A stretch of 15,255 bases of DNA from JAIBAI01 sp044238875. GTDB taxonomy: Bacteria; Bacteroidota; Bacteroidia; M30B66. Position 1 is the first letter of the stretch. Every line of letters begins with the position of its first letter. The notes below the pieces were generated by a model. It was not told where the DNA came from and ran no database searches. It worked only from the letters and a program-made list of their open reading frames with translations. The stretch lies in contig JBIICM010000046.1 of assembly GCA_044238875.1 (NCBI GenBank), positions 1-15,255 on the forward strand, written 5' to 3'. This document shows positions 1-6,859 of the stretch, piece by piece. Both the position numbers and the translations under genes were made by a program.

Positions 1-1
1 T

Positions 2-1381
2 TGGGGTGGTTTGGGAGGCCTTGATATTTTCAGATATAGCCTGGATCAGAAAGCACAAAGCAAGCCTGAAAACATCGGTTCTCCCGTAAACAGCTCCGGC
101 GACGACTTCGGTCTGATCATGCGGCCGAGAGCCCGCGCCGGTTTCTTCACATCGAACCGTGAGGGCGGCAGGGGAAGTGATGATATTTACCGTTTTACCT
201 ATTCCCCAAAACCATCCGCCATTCTGATTATTGATCAGGATGAGGTAAAGCCGGTTGAAAAAGTTTTGGTGAGCTGGAATATCGAAGGTGAAACGCCCGG
301 TAAAGAATTCATCACCGATGCAGAAGGAAAAATCGAGACCGCGCTCAAACCTTGTCAATGGTATCAGTTTCTTGTCAAGGCCGATGGTTACCCTGAAAAA
401 ACAATCCCGATTCAAACAGCCTGTCCGGCCAAACCAGGGGAAGAAATACGCATTCTCATTAAAAAGCCGAAGTTATACGGAAACGTTTTTAACAAGTATC
501 TGAATACAGATATTGAAGGCGCTACAGTGAAATTATTCGACCTGAGTATCGGAAACAAGGAAATAGCAACGGCAACAACAGATCTAAAAGGTTTTTTTAG
601 ATTAATGCTCACCCCCTGCCATGAATATAAGGTGGTAGCGCAAAAAGAAGGATTTCCTGAAACCAGCCGTATTTTTAAAGCGCCCTGTAATGACAAGCAG
701 GAAGATATTGCCGTTAAATTAGGCACCGGTGTCGCTCCGCAGCGTGGCGTAACCCTTCAACTATTTATAACTGATGAGCAAACAGGAACGCCGGTATCGG
801 GAGCAAAGGTGCGCATTATGGATTCAAGGGGTGAGATAAATGATTTTATAGCCGATGAAAAAGGGTATGTAGAAACTTTACTGCTTGATGGCAGTTCATA
901 TACCTTGGCTTCTTCAAGGGTTGGCTTTTTCTCTACATCAAAGAGCCGCTCAACGATTGATGTAAGCAAAGCCGACCGGAAGATCATAAGGGATTTGAAA
1001 CTGCTCCGACTCAAAGAAGGTGGCGTGATCGCACTGGAAGGGATTTTTTATGATCTGGCCAAGTTTGATATCCGATCCGACGCCATGCCCGTGCTGGACT
1101 ATGTGGTGCAGGTGATGGAAGAAAATCCGCTGATGAAGATCGAACTGGGATCACATACCGACGCGCAGGGCAGTGATGCCGAGAATTTGATACTTTCGGA
1201 AAAGCGCGCCAAAGCTGCGGCAGAATACATCATCAGCAAGGGAATTCAGGCTGGACGCATTTCCGGAAAAGGATACGGAGAGACACAGCTTAAAAACAAA
1301 TGTGGAAACGGCGTTAAATGCCCAGACAAATTGCATCAGGAGAATCGCCGAACAGAGATCAGAATTGATGGTTTTCAATGA
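2..1381 (+). CDS. OmpA-family outer-membrane protein with propeller-type repeat end and regulatory-like domains (5' truncated)
   Basis: The reading frame is open from base 2, so the true start lies left of the window; the TTG at 11 is not a start. About 459 residues remain. The first ~75 carry GGLDIF and GSDDIYRF, typical of PD40/WD40-like propeller blades. Three carboxypeptidase-regulatory-like beta-sandwich repeats follow, around residues 80-150, 155-240 and 245-335; the first two share a Pro-Cys-x-x-Tyr pattern and an aromatic-Pro-Glu after a Gly (DGYPEK, EGFPET). The C-terminal ~120 residues are an OmpA peptidoglycan-binding domain, with FYDLAKFDIR, SHTDAQG, LSEKRA and NRRTEI. It probably sits in the outer membrane or periplasm, anchored to peptidoglycan. 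This order (propeller, regulatory-like, OmpA) resembles PorE of the T9SS and its many paralogues. A T9SS substrate gene lies further right, but that does not prove a T9SS role. Confidence is high for the family and low for the exact role. Confidence 0.88.
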   Translation, partial: WGGLGGLDIFRYSLDQKAQSKPENIGSPVNSSGDDFGLIMRPRARAGFFTSNREGGRGSDDIYRFTYSPKPSAILIIDQDEVKPVEKVLVSWNIEGETPGKEFITDAEGKIETALKPCQWYQFLVKADGYPEKTIPIQTACPAKPGEEIRILIKKPKLYGNVFNKYLNTDIEGATVKLFDLSIGNKEIATATTDLKGFFRLMLTPCHEYKVVAQKEGFPETSRIFKAPCNDKQEDIAVKLGTGVAPQRGVTLQLFITDEQTGTPVSGAKVRIMDSRGEINDFIADEKGYVETLLLDGSSYTLASSRVGFFSTSKSRSTIDVSKADRKIIRDLKLLRLKEGGVIALEGIFYDLAKFDIRSDAMPVLDYVVQVMEENPLMKIELGSHTDAQGSDAENLILSEKRAKAAAEYIISKGIQAGRISGKGYGETQLKNKCGNGVKCPDKLHQENRRTEIRIDGFQ

Positions 1382-1393
1382 CCCAAAAATCCA

Positions 1394-2899
1394 TCATGGC
1401 TGTCTTTCTGATTTAAAAAGCTTGTTGAATCCCTCCTTTTCCCCAATAAAATAAAGGGCCCTTTTTTCTGATTTGGCAGTGGCCGGAATAATATAAAAAC
1501 AGCCGGCGTTGCGCGACAATCCATTTTCGCCCTGTCCGTTGAGCTCAAGCCTGAAATAAGCAAGTGCGTTTGTTCCCAACAGAGAAAAACCTTTCTTTTC
1601 GGGCTTTGGCTGGCTTTGGGCCTGATTAAAATAAAAGGTAGTATGCTTTTGATTTTGTTGCTGTATCATCGAAGCGTAAGCCCCCTCATCGGCGACCGAT
1701 TGCTGCTGTTTCCGGATAAATTGCAGCCAGTCCATTGCTCCAGTGGCGCTGAAATGCTGAAGCATTACATTCCCCGAAAAATAGTACGTATCACATATCC
1801 GCTGACCGGTTCTCACATCTGTATCGCAGCGCTCTTCTCTCCATTCCTGCTCGGCAACCAGCAGACACGCCCCACCCGAAAGCGGAAGAATACTGCGTAA
1901 TTTTAAATGGTCCATGTCTTTACGGGCGGGTTTCATCTCATCCCCTGCGTAAAGATTAAAAAACTCCTGGCCCATTTGCCGAACTTCCTTTACAGGTATA
2001 TCACCCGTTTCTCTGTTGATTCTCAGGAAGAAAAAACCATTTAACTCCTCTTCCTGCCTGAAAAGGTCAGCATAATACCCGGCGGCAATCAGGTAATCAT
2101 CATCCGCCACCTGCATTGCTATGCTGCTGATGCGTTTGTCGGGCAGTTCTATCTGATAAGCCACCACCTCTTCCGACATTACAGGGAAGGCATATAAAGT
2201 GTAGCGTCGGCCCTGTTGAAGTTGCTCAATCTCCTGACTCATGAGCACGTGAAAATTTCCGTAGTTATCCAGAAGTCCCTGATCTATCCTTACCGGCGCA
2301 TCCGAGCGCTGCCTTAGCTGGTAGCGTTTTAACGGCTGAAATCCTGCTCCAAAAACCTGATAGGCAATCAGCAGGCTATCGGCTGTTTGGTGCAATGACC
2401 AGCAGACCAGCTTTTGCTCATCCGCTGAAAGGTTTATTCCAAAACGTTTTCGGTTGTGTGTATATCCTGCTGTTGGACAGGAAAAAATTTCGCGTACCGG
2501 CTCAAGTTTTCCATTGCTGTTAAGGTTGCGCATGAGTAACCGGTTTGTTTTACCGGATTTGTCATAACTAGAACCAAAAATCCGCAATGTATCCATCCAT
2601 GCAAAAACCCCTTCCGGATAAAATTGCTGCCTGTCGGTGAATAAACCTGTAAAAGTAAATGCGCCCAGAACGCCAAGTGTTGCGGTGTCAAGCTCTTCCA
2701 GCTGCAGATCCCTGATTACACCGTCGTTTTTATCCATTGAAGCCCCAGCAAGCCATAAACGACCTCTGGCAAGGCCTGCCAATAACACCGGCCTGAAACC
2801 TGCCGACTGCTTCCATGCCGCACCCTCTTCAATTTGCTGCGCCCTCCCCGGGTTAAGCATCATGATAAAAATGATGGCTCCCCAGAACTTTTCAGACAT
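1394..2899 (-). CDS. Secreted protein of unknown function, translationally coupled to rlmN
   Basis: I do not recognise this 501-residue protein. Residues 1-20 form a signal peptide: a short charged start, a hydrophobic core (WGAIIFIMML) and a likely cleavage after Gly-Arg-Ala. There is no lipobox cysteine, so a soluble periplasmic or exported protein is more likely than a lipoprotein. The rest is rich in short beta-type stretches with scattered Trp/Tyr/Phe and reads like a propeller or repeat fold, but no clean repeat is visible. Cysteines around residues 350-380 (REERCDTD, QRICDTYY) could form a disulphide. No T9SS sorting domain is seen at the C terminus. The ATG lies inside the last codons of rlmN, an 8-base overlap reading ATGTCTGA, so it is expressed behind rlmN. 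It converges on the OmpA-family gene with only 12 bp between them. The function cannot be assigned. Confidence 0.75.
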   Translation of the reverse strand: MSEKFWGAIIFIMMLNPGRAQQIEEGAAWKQSAGFRPVLLAGLARGRLWLAGASMDKNDGVIRDLQLEELDTATLGVLGAFTFTGLFTDRQQFYPEGVFAWMDTLRIFGSSYDKSGKTNRLLMRNLNSNGKLEPVREIFSCPTAGYTHNRKRFGINLSADEQKLVCWSLHQTADSLLIAYQVFGAGFQPLKRYQLRQRSDAPVRIDQGLLDNYGNFHVLMSQEIEQLQQGRRYTLYAFPVMSEEVVAYQIELPDKRISSIAMQVADDDYLIAAGYYADLFRQEEELNGFFFLRINRETGDIPVKEVRQMGQEFFNLYAGDEMKPARKDMDHLKLRSILPLSGGACLLVAEQEWREERCDTDVRTGQRICDTYYFSGNVMLQHFSATGAMDWLQFIRKQQQSVADEGAYASMIQQQNQKHTTFYFNQAQSQPKPEKKGFSLLGTNALAYFRLELNGQGENGLSRNAGCFYIIPATAKSEKRALYFIGEKEGFNKLFKSERQP

Positions 2900-3962
2900 G
2901 GGCTGCTTTCAGGATACGGGTAGCCACATCATTTTTATTGGCCAGCTGTCCGCAGGCGGCATCTATATCCCGTCCGCGGCTTCTGCGAATATTCACAATC
3001 AGACCCCGCTGCTCAAGGTATTCGCTGAAGCGTCTGGTTTGTTCGTCTCCGGCGCGCTGAAACGCCCCCTCGTCAATCGGGTTGTATTCAATGATATTGA
3101 TCTTTGAGGGCACTTCTCTTGAGAAGGCCTCCAGCTCTCTGGCGTCTTCAATAGCGTCATTAAAATCTCGGAAAATGATGTACTCAAGCGTGGGCCGGGT
3201 TCCGGTACTTGCATAAAAATGCTGCAGCGCATCAGAAAGTGTCTCCAGACTGTTGCTTTCATTGATTGGCATAATCCTGCTGCGCTTTTCATCATTGGCG
3301 GCATGTAACGAAAGGGCCAGGTTAAACTTCACCTTCTCATCGCCCAACCGCCTTATCATTTTGGCGATTCCGGCTGTTGAAACAGTGATCCGCTGCGGCG
3401 ACATGCCCAAACCATCGGGTGCGGTTATCCGGTCAATACTGCGCATTACCTGTGTGTAATTCAGCAATGGCTCGCCCATTCCCATGTAAACAATATTGCT
3501 GAGCGGAATGCCATACTCCGATTCGCTTTGTTTTTTTATAAACGCAACCTGATCGTAAATCTCACCGGCATCAAGGTTTCTGATAAGTTTAAGTTTTCCG
3601 GTTGCACAAAACCGGCATGTAAGGCTGCAGCCCGCCTGTGATGAAATACAGGCTGTCATACGGTTGGTGGTAGGAATCAGCACACCCTCTACCACAGGGC
3701 CGTCGTGCAGCCTGAATGCATATTTGATCGTTCGGTCACTGCTTCTCTGAAAAGACTCCATTTGAACCGGCCTGAGCAGAAATGATTCCTTCAGTTTTTC
3801 GCGCAGGTCTTTTCCGAGATCGGTCATCTCATCAAAAGAAAGGGATGACTTCTTCCAGAGCCAGGCATAAACCTGACGGGCCCTGAAAGAGCGCTCACCG
3901 GCGGCTGTAAACCAGTTTTCAAGTTCCTGACAGGTCAGGTTGCGAATGTCTGCCTGATGCAT
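2892..3962 (-). CDS. rlmN: Dual-specificity 23S rRNA A2503 / tRNA A37 C2-methyltransferase RlmN
   Basis: This radical-SAM enzyme methylates C2 of A2503 in 23S rRNA and, in studied bacteria, A37 of some tRNAs. From the chosen ATG it has 356 residues, a normal length. Visible motifs are the radical-SAM cluster Cys112-x3-Cys116-x2-Cys119, GMGEPLLNY at 161-169, the STAG stretch at 195-198, and the second catalytic cysteine, Cys337, in the C-terminal RDIDAACGQ. The N-terminal region (FRARQVYAWLWKK, FDEMTDLGK) matches the accessory RNA-binding part of the family. The frame stays open to 4070, but that extension would run into yicC and across both promoters, and it lacks family similarity; the ATG at 3962 starts just where homology should begin. 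Its stop overlaps the next gene by 8 bases. The distinction from Cfr rests on overall resemblance and the housekeeping context. Confidence 0.95.
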   Translation of the reverse strand: MHQADIRNLTCQELENWFTAAGERSFRARQVYAWLWKKSSLSFDEMTDLGKDLREKLKESFLLRPVQMESFQRSSDRTIKYAFRLHDGPVVEGVLIPTTNRMTACISSQAGCSLTCRFCATGKLKLIRNLDAGEIYDQVAFIKKQSESEYGIPLSNIVYMGMGEPLLNYTQVMRSIDRITAPDGLGMSPQRITVSTAGIAKMIRRLGDEKVKFNLALSLHAANDEKRSRIMPINESNSLETLSDALQHFYASTGTRPTLEYIIFRDFNDAIEDARELEAFSREVPSKINIIEYNPIDEGAFQRAGDEQTRRFSEYLEQRGLIVNIRRSRGRDIDAACGQLANKNDVATRILKAAHV

Positions 3963-3966
3963 AAAG

Positions 3967-3974
3967 CAAAGATA
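3967..3974 (-). promoter_or_regulatory. Candidate -7 element of the rlmN promoter
   Basis: On the minus strand the bases read TATCTTTG, a perfect fit to the Bacteroidota -7 consensus TAnnTTTG. Only four bases separate it from the rlmN ATG, so transcription would begin at or very near the start codon and the mRNA would be leaderless or nearly so. No clear TTTG -33 element is seen at the expected distance. Confidence 0.5.
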
Positions 3975-3979
3975 GGCCA

Positions 3980-4008
3980 TTTGCGGGCTTACCTGCATTT
4001 TAACTTTG
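3980..4008 (+). promoter_or_regulatory. Candidate promoter of the yicC-gmk-nadD operon
   Basis: TTTG at 3980-3983 and TAACTTTG at 4001-4008 are separated by 17 bp, close to the Bacteroidota sigma pattern TTTG-N~19-TAnnTTTG. The start of transcription would fall near 4013, giving a leader of about 29 bases before the yicC ATG at 4042. The -33 element lies only a few bases from the opposing rlmN -7 element, so the two promoters cannot easily be occupied at the same time. Confidence 0.6.
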
Positions 4009-4041
4009 GCTGTTCGGTTCATTGCTCCTACTTTAGCGGCT

Positions 4042-4914
4042 ATGATCAAGTCAATGACCGGTTTTGGCAAATCGTCGGCTCAGGCCGGCGGAAAGGTGTT
4101 TTCAATAGAGATCAGGGCATTGAACAGCCGTCAGCTTGACCTTAACCTAAGAATTCCATCCGGATTGCGCGACCGTGAAAACATCCTCCGGAATGAAGTG
4201 GCAAAGGCACTTGAACGGGGAAAGGCCGACCTCAATATTCAGTTCAGGGAGCAGGATGTTCAGCAGCAATATGGTATCAGGCAGGAATTGGTAAAGGAAC
4301 GTTACCTGATCCTCAAATCACTGGCAGAAGAACTTGGCGCCGACAAAAACAATCTGTTCAGCGTGGCAGCAGGGTTGCCTGATAATGCGTCGCAACCGGC
4401 TGATGAACTGCAGGAGGAAGATTGGACGCTACTATTAAACGCCGTAAGAAAAGCCCTCGCAGAACTTGATCTATTCAGGCAGGAAGAAGGATTGGGGCTC
4501 AAAACAGACCTGATTGCACGGGTAAATGCCATCGTAAATTTTATGAACGATCTGGCCCGCTTTGAGCCAGAGAGAATCACTCAGATCAGGAGCCGTTTGC
4601 AGAAAAGGTTCACAGAAATTGGCGCTGCATTGCAGGTAAGTGGAAACAGGTTTGAGGAGGAGCTGATCTTTTATCTGGAAAAACTCGATGTCTCTGAAGA
4701 AAAGCAACGCCTCACATCACATTGTGACTACTTTATTGAATGCATGGAGGAACCCGGAAACAACGGCAGAAAACTGTCGTTTATAAGTCAGGAAATGGGT
4801 CGGGAAATCAATACCATCGGCTCCAAAGCCAACCACGCTGAAATGCAGAAACTGGTAGTGCTGATGAAAGATGAACTGGAAAAAATCAAAGAACAATTAA
4901 ACAACGTGCTTTGA
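4042..4914 (+). CDS. yicC: YicC/YloC family endoribonuclease
   Basis: The 290-residue product fits the YicC/YloC family (about 290 residues). It opens with the family signature MIKSMTGFGK and IEIRALNSRQLDLNLRIP, and ends with the conserved C-terminal block: KLSFISQEMGREINTIGSKA near residues 245-264, then MKDELEKIKEQLNN. Family members are reported as metal-dependent endoribonucleases that take part in RNA turnover. The ATG at 4042 is chosen because the family signature begins there; a longer reading from TTG at 4006 would start inside the -7 promoter box. It is the first gene of an operon with gmk and nadD: its stop TGA overlaps the gmk start. Placing yicC directly before gmk is a classic bacterial arrangement and supports both calls. 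Confidence 0.93.
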   Translation: MIKSMTGFGKSSAQAGGKVFSIEIRALNSRQLDLNLRIPSGLRDRENILRNEVAKALERGKADLNIQFREQDVQQQYGIRQELVKERYLILKSLAEELGADKNNLFSVAAGLPDNASQPADELQEEDWTLLLNAVRKALAELDLFRQEEGLGLKTDLIARVNAIVNFMNDLARFEPERITQIRSRLQKRFTEIGAALQVSGNRFEEELIFYLEKLDVSEEKQRLTSHCDYFIECMEEPGNNGRKLSFISQEMGREINTIGSKANHAEMQKLVVLMKDELEKIKEQLNNVL

Positions 4915-5480
4915 ATAAAAAACTGATCATTATCTGCGCGCCCAGCGGGGCCGGGAAAACAACAATTGTAAGGCATGTGCTCGAGAATATTCCCGGACTG
5001 GAATTTTCCGTTTCTGCTACCAATCGTCCCATCCGGCCAAATGAGGCCAATGGCTGCGATTATTATTTTATAGATACCGCCAAGTTTAAACAGTTCATTC
5101 ATGAAGATGCTTTTCTGGAATGGGAGGAAGTTTATCCCGGCCGATATTATGGCACCCTTCGCAGCGAGGTGGACCGGATCTGGAACCGTGGTAATCATGT
5201 AATATTTGACGTGGACGTGGAGGGCGGCCTCAATATCAAGCAACAGTTCGGCGAAATGGCTTTGCTGGTCTTTATCCGGCCTCCTTCTCTTGAACACCTC
5301 AGAGAACGCCTGAAAAGACGCGGAACAGAAACGGAAGAAAGCCTTGAAACGCGCATTCGTAAAGCAGGAAAAGAAATGGCGTATGAAGTACATGCCGACA
5401 AAGTGCTGGTTAATGACCGGCTTGAAGATTCTCTTGCACAGGCCATTAAAATCATTGTTAATTTTCTTGAGCAATCCTGA
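4911..5480 (+). CDS. gmk: Guanylate kinase
   Basis: Phosphorylates GMP (and dGMP) with ATP to GDP in the cytoplasm, an essential step of purine nucleotide synthesis. The 189 residues are a normal length. Motifs: P-loop APSGAGKTT at 10-18; GMP-binding segment SVSATNRPIRPNEANG at 33-48 followed by DYYFI; FLEWEEVYPGRYYGT near 68-82; DVDVEGG at 100-106; lid segment RLKRRGTETEESLETRI at 133-149; VLVNDRLED near the end. The first P-loop glycine is an alanine here. The start is TTG at 4911: it overlaps the yicC stop as TTGA, no ATG or GTG lies between the nearest upstream in-frame stop (TGA at 4872) and the P-loop, and the length fits. The rare start codon suggests translation coupled to yicC. The stop shares one base with the nadD ATG. 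Confidence 0.96.
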   Translation: MNKKLIIICAPSGAGKTTIVRHVLENIPGLEFSVSATNRPIRPNEANGCDYYFIDTAKFKQFIHEDAFLEWEEVYPGRYYGTLRSEVDRIWNRGNHVIFDVDVEGGLNIKQQFGEMALLVFIRPPSLEHLRERLKRRGTETEESLETRIRKAGKEMAYEVHADKVLVNDRLEDSLAQAIKIIVNFLEQS

Positions 5481-6058
5481 TGAAAACGGGTCTTTATTTC
5501 GGAACCTTCAACCCCGTTCATATCGGTCATCTGGCCATTGCCGGTTATATGGCCCAGTTTGCCGGCCTCGATGAGGTGTGGCTGGTTGTATCACCGCATA
5601 ATCCGCTAAAGGAAAAGAAAAGCCTGCTCAAAGATTACCATCGCCTGGCAATGCTCAGGGCCGCCCTTGAAAACTATCCCTATCTCCGTGCAAGCGATGT
5701 GGAATTTAATCTGCCGGTACCCTCTTATACAGTCAATACACTGGCTTATCTGGAAGAAAAATATCCCGGAAAGGAGTTTGCACTGATTCTGGGAAGCGAT
5801 AACCTGGAATCCTTGCATAACTGGAAGAATTATGAGGTTTTACTTCAACGGTACAGCCTTTTTGTATATCCCCGCCCGGGTCACGAAGGGGGCGCACTGC
5901 GTCAACACCCAAGGGTTAAGTGGATGAGCAACGCCCCATTGCTTGAGCTTTCGGCAACATTCATCCGTGAAGCCGTCCGCAATAAAAAAGATATCCGCTA
6001 TCTGATGCCTGAAAAGGCCTGGCAGTATATGCGTGAAATGCATTTTTATGAGCGCTGA
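5480..6058 (+). CDS. nadD: Nicotinate-nucleotide adenylyltransferase
   Basis: Joins nicotinate mononucleotide and ATP to make deamido-NAD, the central step of NAD synthesis. The 192-residue protein shows the nucleotidyltransferase fold: GTFNPVHIGHLAIA from residue 8 (HxGH-type ATP site), SPHNPLKEK at 38-46, GSDNLESLHNW at 105-115, FVYPRPG at 128-134, and LSATFIREAV at 157-166 (the ISSTxIR-type motif). The ATG overlaps the gmk stop by one base (TGATG), so translation is probably coupled. It is the last tightly linked gene of the yicC-gmk-nadD unit; 57 bp separate it from yebC. Length and motifs are ordinary, with no sign of damage. Confidence 0.95.
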   Translation: MKTGLYFGTFNPVHIGHLAIAGYMAQFAGLDEVWLVVSPHNPLKEKKSLLKDYHRLAMLRAALENYPYLRASDVEFNLPVPSYTVNTLAYLEEKYPGKEFALILGSDNLESLHNWKNYEVLLQRYSLFVYPRPGHEGGALRQHPRVKWMSNAPLLELSATFIREAVRNKKDIRYLMPEKAWQYMREMHFYER

Positions 6059-6115
6059 CCGGCACCAACCCTAAATCACCTAACTTCGCTTCCCTGTTTT
6101 TGCAGCGAATTTTCA

Positions 6116-6859
6116 ATGGCCGGACACAGCAAATGGGCAAATATTAAGCACCGGAAAGGCGCGCAGGATAAGCGCCGTGGGAAACTATTTACCCGGCTGA
6201 TCAAAGAAATTATGATTGCGGCTAAAGAAGGTCTTCCCGATCCGGATGCCAATCCCCGCCTGCGCCTGGCTATTCAAAATGCTAAAGGAGCCAATATTCC
6301 GAAAGACAACATCAGCCGGGCCATTGATAAAGCATCCGGCAAGGAAGCGGAAAACTACATTGAACCTACCTACGAAGGATACGGCCCCGGCGGAGTCGCT
6401 GTTTTTGTGGAATGCGCCACCGATAACCTTAACCGGACAGTTCAGGACGTGCGGATGGTGTTTAATAAATACGGTGGCAACCTCGGTACCAACGGGTCTC
6501 TTGCCTTTATTTTTGACCGGATGGGTGTGTTTGTAATCCCGGATCAAAACCTGGAGGAGGAAAGCTTTACCATGGAAATGATAGACGCCAATGCCACTGA
6601 GGTTGAACATGATGATGGCTTTTTCCATGTTTATGTTCCTTTCGACTCATTTGGTGAAATGCAGAAAAAACTTGAACAAATGGGTGTTGAGGCCGAAAGT
6701 GCAAGTCTGCAGCGCATATCAAAGGAAACCGTTAACCCGGAGGCCGAAGCCGCCGGTAAGGCGCTCCGACTCATTGATGCCCTTGAAGAACTTGATGATG
6801 TTCAGCAGGTTTATCACAACCTTGAACTAACAGATGAATTAGCCAGCCAGTTACAATAA
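6116..6859 (+). CDS. yebC: YebC/PmpR family protein (translation or transcription regulator)
   Basis: The 247 residues begin with the family hallmark MAGHSKWANIKHRKGAQDK and continue with RLIKEIMIAAKEG, NPRLRLAIQNAKGANIPKDN and the YEGYGPGG block, then the acidic middle and C-terminal domains ending in QVYHNLELTDEL. The family has long been called a transcriptional regulator. More recent work links some members to helping ribosomes through proline-rich stretches, so the role is left open. It sits 57 bp after nadD and shares one base with the next ATG (TAATG), so it is co-translated with the carboxyltransferase gene. A promoter just upstream is possible (TGTTTTTG near 6096-6103, one mismatch to TAnnTTTG), but without a visible -33 element. 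Confidence 0.94.
   Translation: MAGHSKWANIKHRKGAQDKRRGKLFTRLIKEIMIAAKEGLPDPDANPRLRLAIQNAKGANIPKDNISRAIDKASGKEAENYIEPTYEGYGPGGVAVFVECATDNLNRTVQDVRMVFNKYGGNLGTNGSLAFIFDRMGVFVIPDQNLEEESFTMEMIDANATEVEHDDGFFHVYVPFDSFGEMQKKLEQMGVEAESASLQRISKETVNPEAEAAGKALRLIDALEELDDVQQVYHNLELTDELASQLQ

Noticed and set aside
1453..1464. Palindrome AAAGGGCCCTTT followed by T bases, as a terminator of the OmpA-family gene
   Set aside because: It has no loop, lies about 70 bp past the stop and is inside the coding end of the convergent gene, so coding explains it well enough.
1616..1900. Plus-strand reading frame of 94 codons
   Set aside because: It lies fully inside the 501-residue gene on the other strand and has no recognisable domain or start context; it is a shadow.
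2637..3107. Plus-strand reading frame of 156 codons
   Set aside because: It spans the junction of rlmN and the next gene on the opposite strand, and its composition looks like the reverse of those genes.
4006..4041. Longer yicC starting from TTG at 4006
   Set aside because: The TTG lies inside the TAACTTTG promoter element, and the family signature MIKSMTGFGK starts at 4042.
3963..4070. N-terminal extension of rlmN by 36 codons
   Set aside because: It would overlap yicC, cover both divergent promoters and add residues that the family does not have; the ATG at 3962 is where similarity should begin.
4788..5474. Minus-strand frame of 228 codons opposite gmk and the end of yicC
   Set aside because: gmk and yicC are certain on the plus strand; the reverse frame is rich in Phe, Cys and His without any motif, as expected for an antisense shadow.
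6185..6628. Minus-strand frame of 147 codons opposite yebC
   Set aside because: yebC is certain on the plus strand and the antisense product has no recognisable feature.
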